Assembly (NCBI GenBank): GCA_003978875.1
Contig: QNXQ01000061.1
Coordinates: 1 to 10,010 of the forward strand
Reading direction: 5' to 3'
Source: Aquifex sp.
GTDB taxonomy: Bacteria > Aquificota > Aquificia > Aquificales > Aquificaceae
DNA: 10,010 nucleotides
In this document: in pieces, positions 1-6,200 of the stretch
Numbering within the stretch: position 1 is the stretch's first letter
How the letters are laid out: the number at the start of each line of letters is the position of its first letter
Notes under the pieces: model-generated
What the model was told of the DNA's origin: nothing
Seen by the model: only the letters and a program-made list of their open reading frames with translations
Database searches by the model: none
Made by a program: the position numbers and the translations under genes

Positions 1-1
1 A

Positions 2-163
2 GGCAAAAAAGCCGATGATCTCGGATTATACGATGTTAAGGTAGGAAAGCAACTATTTTCCGCAGTTTATCTTTTCAAAAAGGAAGTAATACCGGAAGAA
101 CTTTTAAAGAAGTGGGGAACTGTAAATTGGAAAATAAGTGTCCTTGAGAGAAAATGGAAATAA
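2..163 (+). CDS. Hypothetical protein, C-terminal 53 residues only (5' end outside window)
   Basis: An open frame enters from the left edge and ends at a TAA at 161-163. The visible tail is lysine-rich and soluble-looking, with three tryptophans in its last 20 residues (…KKWGTVNWK…RKWK). No signal peptide or membrane segment can be judged from the fragment and I recognise no family. The other two frames on this strand are stopped early, and the Lys/Glu-rich composition matches the real genes of the window, so it is probably coding. It is followed by a 69-base gap and then a gene on the same strand that appears to have its own promoter. Confidence 0.6.
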   Translation, partial: GKKADDLGLYDVKVGKQLFSAVYLFKKEVIPEELLKKWGTVNWKISVLERKWK

Positions 164-194
164 ATTAGTAACTTATAAAAGCGTTAAAACTAAA

Positions 195-208
195 GGTTTT
201 TAGACTTT
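195..208 (+). repeat. Direct repeat copy 1 (GGTTTTTAGACTTT)
   Basis: The 14-base string GGTTTTTAGACTTT recurs at 537-551 with one extra T in the T-run, so the two copies bracket the small gene at 233-490. This copy contains the candidate -35 box (TTTAGA, 199-204) of that gene. It could be a shared promoter or operator element, a footprint of insertion, or a chance match in AT-rich DNA. Confidence 0.4.
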
Positions 209-226
209 TGATAGATTTCCTAAAAT
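199..226 (+). promoter_or_regulatory. Candidate promoter of the 233-490 gene
   Basis: TTTAGA at 199-204 (4 of 6 matches to TTGACA), a 16-base spacer and TAAAAT at 221-226 (5 of 6 matches to TATAAT). Transcription would begin within a base or two of the ATG at 233, and no Shine-Dalgarno sequence lies before that ATG, so a leaderless mRNA is implied. Prediction from motif spacing only. Confidence 0.4.
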
Positions 227-232
227 GACAGT

Positions 233-490
233 ATGAGAAAAAGAAGGAAGAGAACCGAAAAAAGGGAAAAACCTGAAGAAACGATAAAGAAAATAAAGAA
301 CAAAGAAGTTTACTTCGTTAAGGGAAACACGTATCCGTTCAAAGAAGAACTGAAAAAGCTGGAGGCGGTGTGGATTCCGGAAGAAAAAGCGTGGAAGATT
401 AAAGGAGACAGGCTGAAGCTTTTTCTCCTTGCAAACGCGAAGAAAATCAAAAGCGTCGAACTTGAAAACAATACGTTAAAGATAACGTAA
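233..490 (+). CDS. Small basic protein with a DUF5710-like motif
   Basis: This 85-residue protein has a strongly basic N-terminus (residues 1-22, mostly Lys/Arg/Glu). A compact motif follows at about residues 31-54, with G31, TYP, FKEELKKL, W47, P49 and W54. It resembles the short DUF5710-type pattern 'G-x-TYx-(I/F)K-x-x-LKx-LGa-x-W-x-P-x-x-KaW', which occurs alone or fused to helicases, primases and phage proteins and is thought to bind nucleic acid or other partners. Here the usual glycine before the first Trp is replaced (LEAVW). No membrane segment is present. ATG 233 was chosen because a good -10 box lies 6 bases upstream. No Shine-Dalgarno is visible. The function is unknown; a nucleic-acid-binding accessory role is inference from charge and motif. 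Confidence 0.75.
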   Translation: MRKRRKRTEKREKPEETIKKIKNKEVYFVKGNTYPFKEELKKLEAVWIPEEKAWKIKGDRLKLFLLANAKKIKSVELENNTLKIT

Positions 491-513
491 TTCAAAGTTA
501 AGAATCTCGCCTC

Positions 514-544
514 TCCTTCAGAGAAGGAATAATCTTGGTTTTTT
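514..544 (+). terminator. Weak candidate terminator after the 233-490 gene
   Basis: TCCTTC (514-519) pairs with GAAGGA (523-528) around a 3-base loop. A run of six T (539-544) follows, but only after a 10-base gap, so this is not a classical intrinsic terminator. It lies 24 bases past the stop of the upstream gene. The call is weak. Confidence 0.25.
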
Positions 545-551
545 AGACTTT
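537..551 (+). repeat. Direct repeat copy 2 (GGTTTTTTAGACTTT)
   Basis: Second copy of the element at 195-208, with one additional T. The distance from its TTTAGA (542-547) to the TTG at 575 is 33 bases, almost the same as the 34 bases between the first copy and ATG 233, so it could also act as a promoter element. The matching -10 (TTAACT, 563-568) is weaker. Confidence 0.4.
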
Positions 552-598
552 CAACGTATCTCTTAACTCTTCTTTTGAATTCCTTGATTTTCAAGTAT

Positions 599-623
599 CA
601 AACTTCTTTGTCCAAGAAGTTTG
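599..623. repeat. Perfect inverted repeat, 10-bp arms, 5-base loop
   Basis: CAAACTTCTT (599-608), loop TGTCC, AAGAAGTTTG (614-623). The arms match perfectly. No T-run follows on the + strand, which argues against an intrinsic terminator. The hairpin sits in the 225-base gap between 490 and 716, about 90 bases before the next start, and could be an operator for a dimeric regulator or a structured 5' leader element. The remainder of that gap holds the direct repeat, a weak terminator and possible promoter boxes (TTGCAA 669-674, TAAATT 691-696). Confidence 0.6.
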
Positions 624-703
624 GGAATTTCAGGGATATATTCCCTTTAGTTGTTTGTTTACTTGTAGTTGCAATTTTTAAGTTAAAGAGTAAATTTTCA
701 GAT

Positions 704-712
704 AAGGAGGGG
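704..712 (+). promoter_or_regulatory. Strong ribosome binding site that fixes the start at 716
   Basis: AAGGAGGGG at 704-712 contains AAGGAGG, with 5 bases between its final G (710) and the ATG at 716. It is one of the best Shine-Dalgarno sequences in the window, and it favours ATG 716 over the in-frame TTG at 575. Confidence 0.7.
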
Positions 713-715
713 AAA

Positions 716-1615
716 ATGGTAAAACAGAATTTTGATCTAAACCCAAGAAATCTTTTATACAAAAATATATTTGATACATTAAAAAGCCTTCTATACGATT
801 TAGGCGAAAATGAGAAATTTCTTCTACTAAAGGAAGAAAACGAAAAATCTGTACTATATACGCTCAAAGGTAAACCTAATGTATTCATTGATTTGAGATT
901 AATTTCCGATCCTTACAATCCCCGGAGAGTTTTTACATTGGCACTTATAACGCATATAGATGTCTTATTTCAAGCCACAGTGGATTTTTACTTAACACGG
1001 AGCGGTAATTTTGTTTTAATGTCATGGGCAGATAAAACTCCTAAGGTTGTGCAATTAATTGGGAATAGTTTATCCCTAGATCAAATGGTTAGTATAATAA
1101 ATCATTTTAAAAATTTATTTAAAGGAACTATCAAGCATAGAGATAATTTACTATCTATTCTCTTTAAAAAAGCTGGAGTTGTAGATAATCGCACTTATTT
1201 ACATTTCATAGAAGAAGAGATAAAAATATTTGGAGAATTGCAAAAATTTAGATTTTCTATATGTAGAGAACAAGGGAAATTTAAAGTTTTATTTGATGAT
1301 ATTTTTAGCCAGAATTTTACCTCCGTTACTAATAGCATTGAAAAAATAGCTACTCATATTACTTGGAAATATTTAAATGGAAATTATGAAAATACGGAAT
1401 GGTTTCAAATATTTTCATTCTCTCCTTACATTATAGTCCAACAAATCGAACTCGAGCCGTATATTGAGGAGAAAAGAAAAAAACTTTTCTTTAAGGAAAG
1501 GAAATTTAAAGAATATAATTCTGCTAAATATATTCCAGTTGTATCTTTTGATATTTCAAAAGTAAAATCACTTTTCTACAAGTTTATAGATATGTACGGA
1601 ATTTTAAAGGATTAA
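716..1615 (+). CDS. Hypothetical 299-residue protein in an AT-rich segment
   Basis: I do not recognise this family. The protein is soluble-looking, rich in Phe, Ile, Asn and Lys, with alternating predicted strands and helices and no clear membrane span or signal peptide when started at ATG 716. A PYNPRRVF segment near residue 67 and a hydrophobic stretch FSFSPYIIVQQI near residue 240 are the most distinctive features. The frame is open upstream to a TTG at 575. That longer form would add 47 residues with a hydrophobic run (IFPLVVCLLVVAIF), but the excellent Shine-Dalgarno before 716 argues against it. G+C is very low (12 of 60 bases in the line starting at 1081), unlike the restriction gene to the right. 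It precedes the membrane protein gene at 1668 by 52 bases, so the two may form a cargo pair. Confidence 0.75.
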   Translation: MVKQNFDLNPRNLLYKNIFDTLKSLLYDLGENEKFLLLKEENEKSVLYTLKGKPNVFIDLRLISDPYNPRRVFTLALITHIDVLFQATVDFYLTRSGNFVLMSWADKTPKVVQLIGNSLSLDQMVSIINHFKNLFKGTIKHRDNLLSILFKKAGVVDNRTYLHFIEEEIKIFGELQKFRFSICREQGKFKVLFDDIFSQNFTSVTNSIEKIATHITWKYLNGNYENTEWFQIFSFSPYIIVQQIELEPYIEEKRKKLFFKERKFKEYNSAKYIPVVSFDISKVKSLFYKFIDMYGILKD

Positions 1616-1643
1616 TTCTTCGTTTGTTCTATCTTAAGCTTAG

Positions 1644-1649
1644 TATAAT
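1644..1649 (+). promoter_or_regulatory. Consensus -10 box upstream of the membrane protein gene
   Basis: A perfect TATAAT lies at 1644-1649, in the 52-base gap between the two AT-rich genes. No good -35 exists at 16-18 bases upstream; TTGTTC at 1624-1629 is only 14 bases away. If used, the leader would be about 12 bases and would lack a Shine-Dalgarno. In such AT-rich DNA the match may be fortuitous. Confidence 0.35.
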
Positions 1650-1667
1650 ATTAATGTAGTAGATACG

Positions 1668-2282
1668 ATGCTTCCAGATATTAATTACAAAATTTTATGG
1701 TTCTTTGCATCCATATTTACACTTGTTGTATCAACTAATTTTAGGATCATTGGAGATATTGTAGTTAATAGCGATTTAAGAATAGATGAGGTTTTTAAGC
1801 TATTTTTTGTAAGTTTAGTTCGCTTTATTGCACTTTCAATACCAATTTTTCTCTGGATTATAAGCTTTTCTTCGGATATTAATTTGCTTCTTTATTTGCT
1901 AATATTTAGTATACCTATTGAAGGATTAATTTCTTTAGCAATTAATGCGGTATTTTTTAAAAGCTTTGTTTTCCTTATACTATCATTTACAGATATAGGT
2001 CTCCTATGGTCATGTTTTGTATATATAATATTAATAGAAAACGGTTTAAAACTGAAAAATGCGTGTACCTTCCTAACAGGTCTTATAATCATAATTCCAT
2101 TATTTGCTCAAGTTGCCTACTTCGTTGCTGATGGGATTTCTAAATATGCTGATAAGACCGGATCTTCTCCACAAAGTGCTATGGCAGCCGTAATAGGTTT
2201 AACCGTATGTTTTTTCGTATATATAGCAAATGGAGTAGTGTTTATGCTATATCCTACGTTTAAATTATGCGTAAATGAATAA
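1668..2282 (+). CDS. Multi-pass membrane protein, unknown function
   Basis: This 204-residue protein is strongly hydrophobic. Likely membrane spans lie near residues 8-23, 45-67, 71-96, 100-122, 133-155 and 172-195, giving about six segments. There is no cleavable signal peptide and I see no transporter or enzyme signature. A polar loop at about 156-170 (KYADKTGSSPQS) separates the last two spans. ATG 1668 is the first start after the TATAAT at 1644, and no Shine-Dalgarno is visible. G+C is low (15 of 60 bases in the line starting at 1921), as in the gene before it. It converges on the TIR gene with only 17 bases between the stops, and no terminator hairpin was found there. Its place beside a defence operon makes a membrane-effector role possible, but nothing in the sequence shows this. 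Confidence 0.75.
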   Translation: MLPDINYKILWFFASIFTLVVSTNFRIIGDIVVNSDLRIDEVFKLFFVSLVRFIALSIPIFLWIISFSSDINLLLYLLIFSIPIEGLISLAINAVFFKSFVFLILSFTDIGLLWSCFVYIILIENGLKLKNACTFLTGLIIIIPLFAQVAYFVADGISKYADKTGSSPQSAMAAVIGLTVCFFVYIANGVVFMLYPTFKLCVNE

Positions 2283-2299
2283 AATATTACATTTACTTT

Positions 2300-2713
2300 T
2301 TACAAAGAACATCTCTTTATTGCTTGTACTATGCTATTAGTATTCCATCCTACGAGTTCGCAAGAAACTTCTTGGATTATTTGAGGAACCCTTTCTTGCC
2401 CCCATGGTTTTACCCCTACTATGGGTTTTCCATAATTTAGCGCTATTTCTATTTCTTTCTGTATCCATTCTCTGTAATTTACATACATACCTGCTAAAAC
2501 TATGACAATGTGAACAGGTTGTATTTGTTTCCTAAGTTCTGCTATAAGTTTACGTTTACCTACTACAGTATCAGGATCTATTACTGGATCATGCTGAGGA
2601 ACAGAATAATTTCTCCATTTAAAGTATGGTGCCCTATCAAGCATCCCGACGAGCCTATAGTAATCCTCACTATAACGCCATGCATGGCTAATAAAAATAC
2701 GATACTCCTTCAC
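2300..2713 (-). CDS. ThsB-like TIR domain protein (MTH538/DUF1863 family)
   Basis: This 137-residue protein is a single TIR-like domain. The N-terminal strand RIFISHAW (residues 5-12), the block FKWRNYSVP plus HDP (31-43), the core strand HIVIVLAGMY (68-77), W83-x-x-x-E87-I-x-x-A and GKPIVGVKPWG (95-105) are hallmarks of the MTH538 TIR-like family, to which the Thoeris signalling protein ThsB belongs. E87 sits where TIR NADases carry their catalytic glutamate. By family analogy it may consume NAD+ to make a cyclic ADP-ribose-type signal after phage sensing; this is inferred. The start is GTG at 2713, overlapping the upstream stop as GTGA, with a strong Shine-Dalgarno (complement of 2719-2727). 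It is the last gene of the operon. No ThsA (SIR2-SLOG) gene is present; the adjacent SLATT protein is the likely effector. Confidence 0.88.
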   Translation of the reverse strand: MKEYRIFISHAWRYSEDYYRLVGMLDRAPYFKWRNYSVPQHDPVIDPDTVVGKRKLIAELRKQIQPVHIVIVLAGMYVNYREWIQKEIEIALNYGKPIVGVKPWGQERVPQIIQEVSCELVGWNTNSIVQAIKRCSL

Positions 2714-3207
2714 TTCTTACCTCCTTTGTTTATAATCTTTTCAATTTCTTTTTCTATATCTCCAATATTCAAAATCCACTGAGTGTTTTCTCTTGAAATT
2801 AAACTTTCCACACGTTCCACCAATAATATAAAAGCTTCCTCCCTTTCTAAGTTCCTATATGGACCTGCTTTTGTTATGTAAAAATATTTTTCATGTTTTA
2901 ATGTCTCTGCAGTTGTTCTATATTCAAGCCATAGCTCATGATATTTGCCGAGGGAGTTAAACGCTGCTAAAATTGTAGTAACCACTCCACTCAAGGCAGT
3001 TAAATAGTAGAAGATAGAACTATTTTGCCCTAATATTACTAAGAAGGGAATTAATCCTGAAAAAATTATTTCTCCAGCCTTTATAAACTTATACCTTTTC
3101 TGCTTTTCCACTGATTTACTATCGTACCATTTTATCTGGTCTTCCAATCGGTTTTCTAAATACCAATCTTCTAATTCCTCAAAAGTTTCAAACTTAGGTA
3201 TAGCCAT
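2710..3207 (-). CDS. SLATT/DUF4231 two-TM protein, predicted membrane effector
   Basis: This 165-residue protein matches the SLATT/DUF4231 pattern. It has an N-terminal helix with an R-x-x-x-QI-x-WYD-x-KS block (residues 20-32), two adjacent membrane spans (about 41-60 and 64-83), then ELWLEYR-x-TAE-x-L-x-HE-x-YFY (91-110), G-x-Y, EEAF-x-LLVERVE and a final E-x-x-x-W. SLATT domains are two-TM modules predicted to form pores and found beside nucleotide-signal producers and TIR or SLOG sensors. ATG at 3207 is preferred: AAAGGGG (complement of 3215-3221) lies 7 bases upstream, whereas the in-frame TTG at 3213 would be only one base from that site. It overlaps the restriction gene by 14 bases and the TIR gene by 4, so the three are one transcription and translation unit. 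Expected role, inferred from family: a membrane-disrupting effector triggered by the TIR product. Confidence 0.88.
   Translation of the reverse strand: MAIPKFETFEELEDWYLENRLEDQIKWYDSKSVEKQKRYKFIKAGEIIFSGLIPFLVILGQNSSIFYYLTALSGVVTTILAAFNSLGKYHELWLEYRTTAETLKHEKYFYITKAGPYRNLEREEAFILLVERVESLISRENTQWILNIGDIEKEIEKIINKGGKK
2719..2727 (-). promoter_or_regulatory. Ribosome binding site of the TIR gene
   Basis: On the minus strand AAAGGAGGT lies inside the last codons of the SLATT gene, 5 bases before the GTG at 2713. This supports the GTG start and translational coupling through the GTGA overlap. Confidence 0.75.
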
Positions 3208-6200
3208 TTTCAAGCCCCTTTAGTTGCCTAAGAAATTCCTTAGTTTCCAAACTCACATTCACTACCTTCTTTATCAACCTGATAAAGTATTCCTTGTCTC
3301 CTGTCTCTTTAATATAATCCGCAGGGTCTATGACTATACCGCTGTCTTTGTGTTTTCTCGGTCTTACATACTCCGCTAACCACTCTAAAGGGCTTCTTCC
3401 CGCTATTTTCCACTCATAGGCTTCTTCTGGAATTCCTTTTATGGTGATGTATTCGTTATATCTGATAACTGTGGGCTTTTCTCTGTCTATTCTTATATCC
3501 GGGAAGTAAGTTTCAAGCCTGTCTGTATCTCCTTTTATCTCAACTTCAAGGGGATATTCGGGAGCACTTTCATAGTTTACGTGCAATTCCGCTAAACGTT
3601 TCCCTATTTCTACCAGTTTATTAAAGGTTTCTATGTCCTTAGGTAAAGGAATTCTCGGTCTCTCTCTTTTTAAGTCATTTGCATACTTTCTACCGTATTC
3701 GGGATTGCTCAGAACCGCATAAACGTAGTAAAAGATATCTTCAGGGTTAATATCCGCTTTTAGATGGTCTTTGAGCTTTCTATAGAACTCGTATTTGATG
3801 TTCAGTCTTCTTCCGTAGGTTTTATTTCCGAGCTTGACGGTTTTAAAGAATTTTGGGGGAACTGAGCTAAAGAGGGTTTTCTGGGCTTTCTTCTTTGCAT
3901 CTTCGGGGGATATGTAGATGTAGAGGGGGATAGATACCGTGTTAGCCATAGAACCGTATTCAACTATTCCATCGGTCATCAGGATGGAAAAATCCTTATT
4001 CGTTCCCGTCCCTGTAAAGAACATTACCCTATTCTCCGCATCCTCGGTAGGGAAGATTTGGGGGAATAACGTAGGTCTATGAATAAATAACTTGCTAAAG
4101 TAAAGCCACATATCTACGAAAGGCCTATAAACCGCCTTCCTTATTTTGCCTGCAGTTTCAAAGGAAACTTCTTTAGCATCTTTGCTAAACACAGCTTTTA
4201 TAAGTGACTCACTCCACGAAATCTTTGTCTTATCCGTAGAAAGCTCTTCCTTTCTCCTTATTTTGCCTTCCTTTACTAAGCTCACATGTCTGTTATACTC
4301 CTCTATAAACCTTTCCATCTTCTCACGGAGATTTTCTTTAGAAAAGTCGTAAACCCAGTGGTCTCTGCCCGTTGTTATACCTAAAGTTATAACCTCAAAT
4401 ATATCCTCAACACTTACAAACCTTTTGAACTCTTCTGAACCCTGATTTATCCAGTTCCCGTCTTTATCGGGAATTATCCTTTTCCACAGAACGCTTTTTA
4501 CACTCCCAAATTCCCTTAAAAGCCCCAACTTCTGATGACGTTTTAGGTAATCTTCAACTTGATAGTAGTAAATTTCCGCAGGTTCGTTTCTGTCTTTTTT
4601 ATCTTTTACCAAAATAAGCAACGCTACACCCGCACGGGAACCTTCTCCGAAAATGCCGTCTCCTTCCTTTCTTCTTTCTTCCCCTTGCTTTCTTGCATTA
4701 CCTCTGAGGTTAAAGATGTAAATCTTTTTAAATTCCTCAGCTAAAGTCTTTCTAAAGCCGTCAAAAGAGTTGGAGTCTATAAAGCCGTTGTTAAGGACAA
4801 AGGCTATTATTCCTTTCTCTCCAACTCTGTCCGAAGCATACCGAACCGCACGAACGTAAGAGTCATATAGGGCGTTTTTATTTCTTGCTTTTGACCTGTC
4901 CGCATAGGTCTGCTTTATTCTCCTGTCAAGACTATCGTATTTTAAGGACATGTTTAAATCTGTCATATCCTCTTGACCTGCTCTCCACGGCGGATTTGAG
5001 ATTATCACATTTATCCTTGCCTTGTTTTCTTTTTCCATAAGCTCCGTATAGCTCTGAGGGAAAAATCCAAAGGAGAGTTGATGTCCTTTTCTTCTTTTCT
5101 CGTCAAGCTCAAAGGTATCAGTTAAAAGCAGGTATTTAAAGGGTTTATATTCATTTGTCTTGTCAAAGTATGTGCTTTCTACGTTTGCAAGGGCTATGTA
5201 GTATGGAAGTAGAAGTATCTCATTTCCCCATATTTCACCGTTTTGATATTTTCTCTTAAGAGCTTCGGTATCAAGGAAGCTCATTAATCTCGTTAAAAAG
5301 GTTCCTGTCCCCGCAAAGGGTTCTAAGATTACTACATCTTCATCGTTTAAAGATTTTCCAAATTCATCCTTAAGAATGTCCTCAACACTTTTTATTAGGA
5401 AGTCTACAAGTTCAACGGGAGTGTAAACTATTCCGAGCCTGTCCGCAATGTCGGGAAATGCAATCTTAAAAAAGCTATCATACAACTGTCTTAAAAACTC
5501 TTGTCTTTCAGTCTCTTTATCTATTCCCTTAACCCTTATCCTTACTTCCCTGTAGAAGTCCTCAAGGTCTTCAGTTTCTGCCTTTATGAAATTTGTAAAG
5601 TGAGATGCTACCTTTTCAATGGTTTGTGCCACGGGATTGTCTTTTAAGAACTCATAGCCTTCAAATATAGCGTCAAATATAGGTTTAGTTATCATGTGTT
5701 GAACGAGCATAGATTTGGCTTCATCCTCGGATATTGCGGGATTTATAACTTCCCTCAGAGCCTTTAGGAAATCTTCAAAATCCTTTTTAACTGTTTCATC
5801 TCTCTCAAGAGCCAAATTTACGTGGTTTAAAATCCTTTTTACCTTCTTTGCAACATCTTTAGCCCAGCTTTCTAAATACTTTCTCCCTCCTACCTTTTCA
5901 ACTATCTTGGGAATAACAGTTTTCTTTAGCTTTTCTCTAAGTTCGGGTGGTATGCTTTCTGAAAATTCCATTACTAAAACCGCATCACTTGAAAACTCGT
6001 CATGTCTTCTTCCCGTTCCTCTGCTTTCATATCTTGCTTCCCCTTCCACACCATCAAAGGCTTCTTGTTCTTCTACATACTTGTTTGCACTTATCATTAC
6101 CTGTCTAATCCTTGCTATAAACGATTCGTCTAAGGAACGGAGAGCGGAAGCTATTTGCCATATTGTTCTAAAACTTGGATTTTCTTGAAGTTGTTCTTCT

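Noticed and set aside
575..715. N-terminal extension of the 716-1615 gene from a TTG at 575
   Set aside because: The start codon is TTG without a Shine-Dalgarno, and the segment contains the perfect hairpin, while ATG 716 has AAGGAGG 5 bases upstream. Kept only as an alternative, because a weak promoter-like pattern does precede 575.
310..888. Minus-strand open frames opposite the genes at 233 and 716 (310-594 and 598-888)
   Set aside because: They are complements of coding sequence with low-complexity Ser/Phe runs and no family likeness.
2283..2299. Bidirectional terminator between the convergent membrane protein and TIR genes
   Set aside because: Only 17 AT-rich bases lie between the stops, and no stable inverted repeat was found.
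2300..3207. Classical Thoeris system
   Set aside because: No ThsA-type SIR2-SLOG gene is present in the window; only the TIR component resembles Thoeris.
3208..3213. SLATT start at TTG 3213
   Set aside because: The Shine-Dalgarno would be one base from the start; ATG 3207 has correct spacing.
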